From Catalimonadaceae bacterium JC749 (GTDB taxonomy: Bacteria; Bacteroidota; Bacteroidia; Cytophagales; Cyclobacteriaceae): a DNA stretch of 64,000 nt. Below, piece after piece: positions 24,892-33,800 of this stretch. The notes under the pieces were generated by a model that searched no databases, was not told the DNA's origin, and saw only the letters and a program-made list of their open reading frames with translations. The stretch is taken from positions 1,170,783-1,234,782 of the forward strand of contig JAJNNC010000001.1 in NCBI GenBank assembly GCA_021730635.1, in the 5' to 3' direction. Every line of letters starts with the position of its first letter. Position 1 is the stretch's first letter. Made by a program: the position numbers and the translations under genes.

Positions 24892-26369
24892 ATCATAAAA
24901 GAACAGCAGGTATTATTGGGGCAGGCATAGCAGGCATGGCAGCAGCCATCCGCTTGGCCAACAAAGGATATCAGGTAGAAATATTTGAAGCCAATCAATA
25001 TGCAGGTGGAAAATTAAGTGAAATTGAGAAAGACGGTTATCGCTTTGATGCTGGTCCTTCGCTCTTCACTTTACCGGAGTTGGTTGAAGAGCTTTTTTTA
25101 CTTTCGGGAGAAAAGCCTGAAGACCATTTTCAGTATATCCGGCTGCCTGTAACCTGCCACTATTTCTACGAAGACGGCACAGTCTTGAAAGCTTTTGCCG
25201 ATCATTACGAACTGGCACAGGAGATCGCCAGTAAAACAACTGAAAAGAAAGAGACTGTGCTTAAAGCTCTGCAAAGAAGTGCTGCTTTGTATGAGTCCTT
25301 ATCGGATCTTTTCATGAAAAAATCGCTGCATCGGTGGCAGACCTATCTGCACCCTAAAGCATTGAAGGCCTACCAGCACCTGCACCGACTGGATTTCTTT
25401 CGTACCATGCATCAGGCCAACCGGCAGTTGTTTCAGGATCGGCGAGTGGTACAGCTTTTTGATCGTTATGCCACCTACAATGGCTCGGACCCCTACCAGA
25501 CACCCGCTACCATGAATATTATACCTCACCTGGAATACAACAGGGGCGCTTTTTTTCCAACAGAGGGCATGTACGCTATCACAAAGAGCTTACAGCAACT
25601 GGCGCAGCGGCTGGGTGTAGTTTTTCATTTTCAAACGAAGGTAGATAAGATCATATACGAACGAGGCCGTGTGAAAGGGTTGAGAGCTCACGGAGAAACA
25701 CAAATGTTTGATTTGATCGTGAGTAATATGGATGTGGTCAATACCTACAATAAGCTGTTACCCGACTTTCCTCCTCCTGAAAAACTTTTGCAACAACCAA
25801 AATCCAGTTCAGCACTTATTTTTTACTGGGGTATCAAAAATAAGTTTCCTCAACTGGACCTCCACAATATTTTCTTCAGTAAAAACTACTTTGCAGAATT
25901 TAATCATATTTTTCGGCAGAAAGATGTGTTTGAGGATTCGACAGTTTATCTGAATATCACTTCCAAATACAAACCGGATGATGCGCCTGCCAATAGTGAG
26001 AATTGGTTTACGATGATCAATGTGCCTAACAACACAGGTCAGGACTGGGATTACATAATTACCTGCGCCAGAGAGAATATCCTAAGTAAACTGAGTCGGA
26101 TATTAAAACAAGAAATAGCTTCTTTGATTGAAGTGGAAGAGATACTAGACCCCCGCCTGATTGAGCAAAAGACTTTTTCTTCTCTGGGAGCCTTATACGG
26201 CAACAGTTCCAATAATAAATATGCCGCATTTCTGCGGCATGCCAATTTCAGTCGTAAACTTAAAAATCTATACTTTTGTGGGGGCAGTGTTCATCCCGGT
26301 GGAGGTATTCCTTTGTGCCTGCTTTCCGCAAAAATTGCGACCGATCAGATACCGGCTGTCATGGGTTGA
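24888..26369 (+). CDS. crtD: CrtI/CrtD-type carotenoid desaturase
   Basis: A 493-residue FAD-dependent oxidoreductase of the phytoene desaturase family. The dinucleotide-binding motif GIIGAGIAGMAAAIRLA is at the N-terminus, followed by FEANQYAGGKLSE and DGYRFDAGPSLFTLP. The C-terminal region with SLGALYGNSSNN and CGGSVHPGGGIPLCLLSAKIA resembles the CrtD subgroup (1-hydroxycarotenoid 3,4-desaturase) more than phytoene desaturase. This would fit myxol- or saproxanthin-type carotenoids, but no crtB or other crt gene is nearby. The exact reaction is inferred. It overlaps the convergent mltF-like gene by 25 bp. Confidence 0.82.
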   Translation: MNHKRTAGIIGAGIAGMAAAIRLANKGYQVEIFEANQYAGGKLSEIEKDGYRFDAGPSLFTLPELVEELFLLSGEKPEDHFQYIRLPVTCHYFYEDGTVLKAFADHYELAQEIASKTTEKKETVLKALQRSAALYESLSDLFMKKSLHRWQTYLHPKALKAYQHLHRLDFFRTMHQANRQLFQDRRVVQLFDRYATYNGSDPYQTPATMNIIPHLEYNRGAFFPTEGMYAITKSLQQLAQRLGVVFHFQTKVDKIIYERGRVKGLRAHGETQMFDLIVSNMDVVNTYNKLLPDFPPPEKLLQQPKSSSALIFYWGIKNKFPQLDLHNIFFSKNYFAEFNHIFRQKDVFEDSTVYLNITSKYKPDDAPANSENWFTMINVPNNTGQDWDYIITCARENILSKLSRILKQEIASLIEVEEILDPRLIEQKTFSSLGALYGNSSNNKYAAFLRHANFSRKLKNLYFCGGSVHPGGGIPLCLLSAKIATDQIPAVMG

Positions 26370-27868
26370 TCAAAAGAGGCCTCTATGGTCGGATTGACCA
26401 ACTGTTTATAGCTTTCAAAGCGACTCATAATTTTTTCCACATAGTTTACGGGTTCGCTGCCACGGCAATAACCGGAAGTAGCTACCGGATCGTTATAATA
26501 TTCCGGTTTGGATTTCATTTCAAGGAAATGAGCCACATGGCCTTCCCATAAATTAGGATTCTTACCATATTTCTGCGCCAGCCTTCTGGCATCCAACACA
26601 TGCCCCTGCCCTGCATTATAAGAAGCCAGCACAAACTTGATACGTTCTTCACTATCGTTAATGTGCTTTTTCCATATCTTGTCCAGCCAGTTGAGATAAG
26701 CGGCCCCTGCCTGCAGACTTTGCTTAGGATCAAGCATATCAGAAGCACCATACATCTCTCCTGTCGCTGGCAGGAGTTGCATAAGGCCCTGAGCCCCAGC
26801 CCAGGATTCAGCCTGAACGTCAAAACGTGATTCCTGATACACCTGAGCTGCCAATAACCGCCAATCCCAGCCTAAACCCTCCGATACTTGTTTGATGATA
26901 GGGTCGTAAGGGGAAATGTTGTTGCCCACAATAGAAGAATAGTCGCTTTTTACTCTTTGCAAGGTAGCCTTCGGGCTCTTGAAATATTTGTTGTAGATCA
27001 CATAGTACTCAGTTTTCTTTTTCATGGCAAGGATCCACTCATTGGTTGCCTTTAATAAACTGGGAGCATTTTTTCTGGTAGCCCAGGCGATCTTTTGTGG
27101 AAAGCTAACAGGCGTACGAACATCAATGATAGGATAATAAGTAGCGTTGACCAGGGCTACATCCTCATCTGCTACCGTAAATTCAATATCACCTTCAGCT
27201 ACTTTTTTGATCAGCGCTTCCGCATCCAGACCATCCTGGTGTTCTGTGACCTGGATTTTGCCACCTATTTCTTCCTCTAAATGTTTTAAACGGGTGGCAT
27301 ATGCAGAATTTTTCAATACATGTATTTCTTTGCCTTCCAGTTCCAAGGGGTTGCGGATCAGTGATTCCTCAATCTGGTGGCGCTTCATGCGGCGCCAGTT
27401 TTCCGGTTTTCGCTGAACTAAAACCTGCTTTACTTCATTGTGATGCTCCATGAAAGCCAGATAATCTTTGCGGGAAGAGGTGACTGCCATGTTGAAAGCA
27501 ATGATGTCACCCTCTCCTGAATTGAGCATCCGTACCGCCTCGTCAATATCATGAGAAAGTTTAATGTCTAGCTTCAGGTCTAATTCATCAGCCAAACGGG
27601 TCAACAGCTCATATTCATATCCCATGGGCTGACCCCGGTAAATAAAATAACCTGTAGAACTATTGTTAAGAATGGCTGTGATACTGCCTCTTTGGCGAAT
27701 CTGATCAAGATCAAAGTTGATAGGTTCAGGGTATGAAACCTCTTGCACAACTTCCTGATCCATTATTTCTCCTTCCTCTTTGCAGGAAAAGCATAAGAAG
27801 AAAAAAGAAATGAATGCCACAAAAAGAGCTAATTGAATAGATGTTATATTTATTTTAACTTTTTTCAC
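26345..27868 (-). CDS. mltF: MltF-like membrane-bound lytic transglycosylase
   Basis: A 507-residue lipoprotein; the signal ends in FFFLCFSC. It has two modules. Residues about 50-290 form a periplasmic solute-binding-protein-like regulatory domain (GSITAILNNSSTGYFIYRGQ). A C-terminal SLT lysozyme-like domain has the catalytic Glu in AQVYQESRFD (about residue 345), AGAQGLMQLLPAT, and FVLASYNAGQGHV. Such enzymes cleave the MurNAc-GlcNAc bond of peptidoglycan to give 1,6-anhydro ends. The layout matches MltF. The gene stands alone and converges on crtD. Confidence 0.92.
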   Translation of the reverse strand: MKKVKINITSIQLALFVAFISFFFLCFSCKEEGEIMDQEVVQEVSYPEPINFDLDQIRQRGSITAILNNSSTGYFIYRGQPMGYEYELLTRLADELDLKLDIKLSHDIDEAVRMLNSGEGDIIAFNMAVTSSRKDYLAFMEHHNEVKQVLVQRKPENWRRMKRHQIEESLIRNPLELEGKEIHVLKNSAYATRLKHLEEEIGGKIQVTEHQDGLDAEALIKKVAEGDIEFTVADEDVALVNATYYPIIDVRTPVSFPQKIAWATRKNAPSLLKATNEWILAMKKKTEYYVIYNKYFKSPKATLQRVKSDYSSIVGNNISPYDPIIKQVSEGLGWDWRLLAAQVYQESRFDVQAESWAGAQGLMQLLPATGEMYGASDMLDPKQSLQAGAAYLNWLDKIWKKHINDSEERIKFVLASYNAGQGHVLDARRLAQKYGKNPNLWEGHVAHFLEMKSKPEYYNDPVATSGYCRGSEPVNYVEKIMSRFESYKQLVNPTIEASFDQPMTAGI

Positions 27869-28296
27869 AGTCGAGAATTAAAGTTGAACATCTTACAACG
27901 TAATAATGATCCTCAATAATTTCATTTCTTACGTCATAATAGGTAACCCACAAAGATTAGGGTTGTATAGTATTGTAATAATTCTCTTTTAAATTAAATC
28001 AGTAATAGAAGGATACGCATTTTAACATAAAAAGTTAACTAAAAATTTTATTTTTAATTAATTCCTTACTGAAGATTTATCAAATACTGGATAAAAGTCA
28101 TATGTGTAATATTTGAATTAATTTTATATAAAATTATATTTTTCTAATTTAATTTCCTAGTTTTTTATGCAAAATTTATCTTTTGCCTGAAAAAATTACA
28201 GTAAAAAAGCCTGCGCTATCATGGCAGGCTCTGTTTAAAAATAAAATGTGGATTATTTAATTTTTAAGTGGAAAGGTCACTTGTAATAATAATTTC
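27869..28296. other. 428-bp gene-free, very AT-rich stretch
   Basis: Holds the upstream region of the mltF-like gene and, at 28208-28230, the trmD terminator. Long runs of A and T and no credible open frame. I see no recognisable RNA element. Confidence 0.5.
28208..28230 (-). terminator. Terminator of trmD
   Basis: A 7-bp stem (AGCCTGC / GCAGGCT) with a 9-base loop. On the minus strand it is followed by TTTTTT. It lies 66 bp after the trmD stop. Confidence 0.8.
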
Positions 28297-28971
28297 CTAC
28301 TCCAGCAGGTGAGGACGCCGATCTTGGGTACGCTTTAAAGCTTGCTCATAACGCCATTCTTGTATGCGTCTTTCATGCCCGGAAAGCAATACGTCTGGGA
28401 CCTTCCATCCCTGAAAGCTGGCTGGCCGGGTATATACAGGAGGAGCAATCAGATTGTCCTGAAATGAGTCAGACAAGGCTGAAGTTTCATCAGAAAGGAC
28501 CCCCGGTAAAAGACGTATAACGGAGTCGGCCAGTACAGCCGCAGCTAATTCACCCCCTGACAGCACATAATCTCCGATACTGATTTCCCGGGTGATCAGA
28601 TGTTCCCGCACTCTTTCATCTACTCCTTTATAATGTCCGCACAGAATGACTATGTTTTTGTACAGCGAAAGTTGATTTGAAACTTGCTGGGTAAGGGGCT
28701 CACCATCGGGGCTCATATAAATAATCTCGTCATAATGACGTTCCGATTTCAGATGATCCAGGCATTGCATGATCGGTTCGATCATCAGTACCATGCCTGC
28801 CCCTCCCCCATAAGCGTAATCATCTACCTGTCGGTGTTTATTTTGTGCATAATCACGCAGATCATGGACTTCAACAGTCACTAATCCTTTCTGCTGAGCC
28901 CGCTTTAAAATAGAATGGGAAAAAGGACTTTCCAGTAAAGAAGGCAAACAAGTAATAATATCAATCCGCAT
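28297..28971 (-). CDS. trmD: tRNA (guanine-37-N1)-methyltransferase TrmD
   Basis: A 224-residue SPOUT-fold methyltransferase that makes m1G37 in tRNA and so prevents +1 frameshifting. The N-terminus is [20 protein letters not shown]. The trefoil-knot SAM site includes [22 protein letters not shown] and [39 protein letters not shown] is typical of the C-terminal domain. Here it is a single gene, not in the usual rpsP-rimM-trmD-rplS operon, with its own promoter and terminator. Confidence 0.97.
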   Translation of the reverse strand: MRIDIITCLPSLLESPFSHSILKRAQQKGLVTVEVHDLRDYAQNKHRQVDDYAYGGGAGMVLMIEPIMQCLDHLKSERHYDEIIYMSPDGEPLTQQVSNQLSLYKNIVILCGHYKGVDERVREHLITREISIGDYVLSGGELAAAVLADSVIRLLPGVLSDETSALSDSFQDNLIAPPVYTRPASFQGWKVPDVLLSGHERRIQEWRYEQALKRTQDRRPHLLE

Positions 28972-28996
28972 TATTCAGAAACAATTATTGCAAAGA

Positions 28997-29027
28997 CAAA
29001 TTTACAAATAGAGGGTTTGCTACCATA
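28997..29027 (-). promoter_or_regulatory. Candidate trmD promoter
   Basis: On the minus strand, TATG-N19-TAAATTTG: an exact -7 TAnnTTTG element and a -33 box with one mismatch to TTTG, at the preferred 19-bp spacing. The -7 box ends 26 bp from the trmD start. Confidence 0.45.
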
Positions 29028-29121
29028 AAAATGAGCGATAAATCCAACAATTAATATCTATATATTTAACTTTACACCCTTTAGCTTTAAAAATCTTATT
29101 TCTTACTAAATGCCTTAGACT

Positions 29122-29883
29122 ATGAGACGTAAAATTGCAGCGGGTAACTGGAAAATGAATAAAACCCTGGAAGAGGGAAAAGCTTTGACTTCTGAAGTGA
29201 TGAATATGATTGAAGACGAGATTAGAGATGATGTTAAAATAGTATTGTGTCCTCCCTTTATTCATCTGACTACTTTACAAGGGTTGCTTAAAGGAAAAAA
29301 CCAGATAAGCTTAGGAGCGCAAAATTGTAGCGAACATGCTTCCGGCGCCTACACAGGAGAAATCTCGGCCCCTATGCTTCAGTCTATTGGGGTGGAATAT
29401 GTCATCTTAGGGCATAGTGAGCGAAGAGAATATTACGGAGAAAGCAATGAGTTACTGGCTAAAAAACTGAACATAGCGCTGGAAAATAATCTTACTCCTA
29501 TATTCTGCTGTGGTGAGCCTCTACAAATCCGTGAAAAAGACATGCAGACAGAGTATGTAAGAAAGCAGATACAGGCCAGCCTGTTCCATTTATCTCAGAA
29601 CGATGTTGCAAGAATAGTCATAGCTTATGAACCCATCTGGGCTATTGGCACCGGAAAAACAGCTACCACAGATCAGGCTCAGGAAATGCATGCTACCATC
29701 CGCAAACAAATTACCGAGAAGTACGGACAGGAGACAGCGAATAATATTTCTATCCTGTATGGCGGTAGCGTGAAACCTGACAATGCCAAGGAACTTTTCG
29801 CTTGCATGGATGTAGATGGTGGGCTCATTGGAGGGGCTTCCCTGAAATCAAGGGACTTTGTTGATATCGCCAAATCATTCTAA
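29122..29883 (+). CDS. tpiA: Triosephosphate isomerase
   Basis: A 253-residue TIM-barrel enzyme interconverting dihydroxyacetone phosphate and glyceraldehyde 3-phosphate. The active-site Asn9/Lys11 are in AAGNWKMN, the catalytic His in ILGHSERREYYGE, and the catalytic Glu in AYEPIWAIGTGK. The phosphate-binding loop is ILYGGSVKPDNA and GGLIGGASL. Length and motifs are normal. The prmA start follows 2 bp after its stop, so they form a two-gene operon. Confidence 0.98.
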   Translation: MRRKIAAGNWKMNKTLEEGKALTSEVMNMIEDEIRDDVKIVLCPPFIHLTTLQGLLKGKNQISLGAQNCSEHASGAYTGEISAPMLQSIGVEYVILGHSERREYYGESNELLAKKLNIALENNLTPIFCCGEPLQIREKDMQTEYVRKQIQASLFHLSQNDVARIVIAYEPIWAIGTGKTATTDQAQEMHATIRKQITEKYGQETANNISILYGGSVKPDNAKELFACMDVDGGLIGGASLKSRDFVDIAKSF

Positions 29884-29885
29884 AC

Positions 29886-30725
29886 TTGATAGGTGTGCCA
29901 TACCTGAGTCTTGCCATAAAGTGCAGTCCCGAAACTACGGAGTTGCTGATCGCTGAATTGTCGGCCATCGAATATGATTCATTCTGGGAAAATGAAACAG
30001 GGTTTGAAGCTTATATAGAAAAGGACAACTTTGACGAACAACAATTACAAACCATTTTAAAGCGCTATAAAGATCAAGGAGAAACATCCTATACGCTGCA
30101 AAAGGTAGAGGATAAAAACTGGAATGTAGAGTGGGAAACACATTTTGAACCTATCATTGTAGAACAGGAATGTCTGGTTCGAGCTACATTCCATCAGATC
30201 AAAGAGCAGTACCCATACGAAATTATCATTAATCCGAAAATGTCTTTCGGAACCGGGCATCATGCCACCACCTATCTGATGTTACAATGGCAACTGACTT
30301 TAGACCAGCAAGGGAAACGAGTGATGGATGCTGGATGTGGCACAGGTATTTTGTCTGTTATGGCTGCAAAAAGAGGTGCTTCACACATTCTGGCATTTGA
30401 CAACAACGAATGGGCCATAGAAAACAGTAGAGAAAATTTTGAAATAAACCACTGTTCTCACATATCCAGCTTTTTAGGAACAGTTGAAGCCGTAGAGCCT
30501 CATCCTGCCTATGATATGATCCTGGCTAACATTAACCGCAATGTCTTGTTGGAAGAAATAGTTTTGTATGCCGAAAGGCTTACCCTAACAGGACTTCTTC
30601 TGCTAAGTGGTTTTTACGAACAGGATATGAGGTTGATCGTAGAAGAAGCACAGCGGCAAAAATTGGCGCTTCGTGGGAAAAAAGAGAGGAATGATTGGGT
30701 CGCCCTCCTGTTTAGCGCTGCATAG
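29886..30725 (+). CDS. prmA: Ribosomal protein L11 methyltransferase PrmA
   Basis: A 279-residue SAM-dependent methyltransferase acting on lysines and the N-terminus of ribosomal protein L11. The N-terminal substrate domain spans about 1-90. The linker contains INPKMSFGTGHHATTYLML, a PrmA signature. Motif I is VMDAGCGTGILSVMAAKRGA, and DMILANINRNVLL contains the NxN-type active-site stretch. The start is TTG at 29886; a GTG nine bases further on is an alternative. It is coupled to tpiA by close spacing. Confidence 0.95.
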   Translation: MIGVPYLSLAIKCSPETTELLIAELSAIEYDSFWENETGFEAYIEKDNFDEQQLQTILKRYKDQGETSYTLQKVEDKNWNVEWETHFEPIIVEQECLVRATFHQIKEQYPYEIIINPKMSFGTGHHATTYLMLQWQLTLDQQGKRVMDAGCGTGILSVMAAKRGASHILAFDNNEWAIENSRENFEINHCSHISSFLGTVEAVEPHPAYDMILANINRNVLLEEIVLYAERLTLTGLLLLSGFYEQDMRLIVEEAQRQKLALRGKKERNDWVALLFSAA

Positions 30726-30888
30726 ATCCTTTACTACCGGCAGCAAAATTATGAATTTAGCAACAAATTGAGATAATACTGTAAATCTTACAAATAGAGT
30801 TTGCCATATTTTTTCAAGCGGATATAATTACAATAATATATAAATTTTTTCCGGTGAAAAACGTTATCGAGTAAACAGGTACAGTGTT

Positions 30889-33800
30889 ATGCAAAACTCT
30901 ATCAAGGTATTTCATATCTTATTGATATTCATATTATTGGGGCATTATGTTTCAGGGCAGCGCTATCAACTTCCGGATAGTGTTGAAGCCTATGGAGATG
31001 CCGTAAATCAAACCCTCCTTAAAACCAACGATTCTACTTCTGTCAAAACAGGACGTCAGTTTGCCGCTATGTGGTACGGAACCGCCTTTTCTTCTTCACA
31101 AAAAGATACTGTTATGGCGATTACCCGGCAAATGGCAGCAAAAAATTACAATCTCACACCCTTTTTGACCGACTTTTATGAGACACTCCTGTATGCTGTT
31201 GATTCAGCGCAGCTCTCAAAACAAAATTTGGATGGCCTGTTATCTGTCTTGTTTAAAACAGTGGATCAATACGATAGAAATCAATTCAGAAACACGGTGG
31301 TAACCCTGAAAGAATTCTTTCGGAGGGATGCCATTTACTATGCTAATTTTAACCAGGTGTATACCGACGGTAAAGAGTTTTCCTTTGCCTTTATAGCGCC
31401 GCCTCAGGACGAAGTATATGTGCCCGAAACGGTAGAAGAATCAGAAGAAATGATAGAAGATGTGTGGGGCGATCCGGAGACCACCCAGGAAAGTGGATGG
31501 GATAACCTGGAAGAAGATAATACTTGGAACAGTGGGTGGGGTGAAGAAGATTCCTCAATCAGCGAGACAACAGAGGAAGTGGCCCAGGAACCAAAGGTTT
31601 TAGAGTACATTATAGAAGAACCTATACAACCAACGTTGGAAGGACCTGTGATCCACTTTGGTAAGACTAATCTTATGTTTGTCACCACCTTCGATTCGGC
31701 AAACCTGACAGCTACCCAGGGCGATTTGATGCTCATGAACCATACTTTTGTCGGAGAGGGAGGTAAATTTGACTGGGTGATGGCCGGTCTGAGCCCGGAT
31801 ACGGTATATTGCAATCTGGGCAAATACAATTTTGATATACGCATTCCTAAATTAAGTGGAGAAAATGCAGAAATGACCTATAAAGGCAAAATTGATAAGC
31901 CGGTCAAAGGCATGTTTCAGTTTGCCAGCCAGCGGCATACAGATGAAAATGATGCCCGTTATCCCAGGTTTAAATCGTATAACAGCGATATTAAAGTCAA
32001 TGTCTTCAGTAAAAAGAATGTAAATCCAAATTTGGTTTCCTATGAAGGTGGTTTTTCCCTGGAAGGAAAGAACCTTTCCAGTGCTTCTCTGCTGGATGAT
32101 AAAACAACTATTGAAGTGCAGGATCAGGCGCAAAAAAAATTCAAGGCTGTTTCCCGCAATTTTCATATCAAAGATTCCCTGATTAGTAGTCGACGGGCAT
32201 CTATCGTTATTTATCAGCGATCAGACTCTATCTATCATCCGGCAGTGGAATTGAAATACGTGATGGATTCTTCCCAACTGACTATCCTTTTAGGGGGCGA
32301 TAACTTCCGGAAAACGCCATTTGTAGCTTCCTATATCAATATGGATATCAGGGCGGATATTATGCGTTGGGATTTACGCACCGATAGTATCGACATTGCC
32401 TCTCTGGCTGCCCGCGATAAAGTACCTGTCACGTTTGAGTCGCATGATTATTTTGATGAAGATACCTTCGACAAGTTATCGCAGATGTATAACTTTCACC
32501 CGCTGATTATGGCGGTAGGTTATGCCCGAAAAATCAATAGCTCTACTTTCTATGCCGATGAGTTAGCACGGAGTGTCAACCAGCATGAGAAAGTCATTAA
32601 AGCGGCTATGCAGGATCTGATGGAGCGAGGCCTGATAGAATATGACGGGCAGACCGGCCAGATTACATTAAAAAGAAAAGCGTACCATTATGTGCTCTCC
32701 AAAGCCAAACGCGTAGATTTTGACGATATTTTTATGCCTTCCGTATCATCGAAACTACCCAATGCGACTTTAAAACTAAATGATAAAGAACTGGTGGTTC
32801 GGGGTATTGATCAGTTTCATATCAGCGACCAGTTGAATGTATACATCAAACCGAGCAACAAGGAAGTTACGTTGCTGGGTAACAGAAATTTCCGTTTTGA
32901 CGGCACGTTGTACTCTGGTAATTTTGAGTTTGTCGGAAAAAATTTCACCTTCAATTACGACAGCTTTCTGGTAAACCTCCCGCAAATTGACTCCATTAGC
33001 TTTTATCTGGCCGACGAAAAAGGGAACCGCCGGAAAGTGAACAACACCTTGCAAAGTGCAGAACAAAATGAGGCTTTTAATGAGACTATGCGAGAGGGAT
33101 TTAAAAAAACCTCAGGAACGCTATACGTCAATATGCCGGATAATAAGTCTGCCCGACGGTTTTACCCTAACTATCCAAAGTTTGATGCTGAAAATGGGGC
33201 AATTGTTTATTTCGACGGGCAAAATGTGCTGGATGGCGCTTATGATAAGTCTATCTATTTTGTGATCCCTCCTTTTGCCATAGATAGTCTAAACAATGCG
33301 GATCCCTCCTCTATTGGTTTTCAAGGAACGCTGTATAGCAGCGTTTTGCCGCCAATAGATGAAAAGCTGCGTATCATGCCAGACAATTCTATGGGTTTTG
33401 AGCACAAAGTTTCTTCTGAAGGATATACCCTCTACGGAGGCACAGGTACCTTTCATAATGCATTGCGTTTGGATGCAAACGGACTTAGAGGAAATGGCAC
33501 TATAGATTACCTGACAACCACCCTGGAGTCGCAGGATTTTGTGTTTTATATGGATTCCGTGATTACAAAAGGTACGATAGTGGATATGAAAGAGGGAGCC
33601 TTGGGGGCTACTAGTTTTCCCCAAATGCTGGTTGAGAATTATGCTATGAAATGGTTACCACAAAAGGATAGTATGTATATCACTAATAAAAAGGAGCCAT
33701 TTCAACTTTATAATCAAACGGCTTCGCTGGATGGCGAGACTATCCTGACAAGTCGGGGACTGCTGGGTAACGGCACTTTGTTTACGCTCGGATCAGAAGC

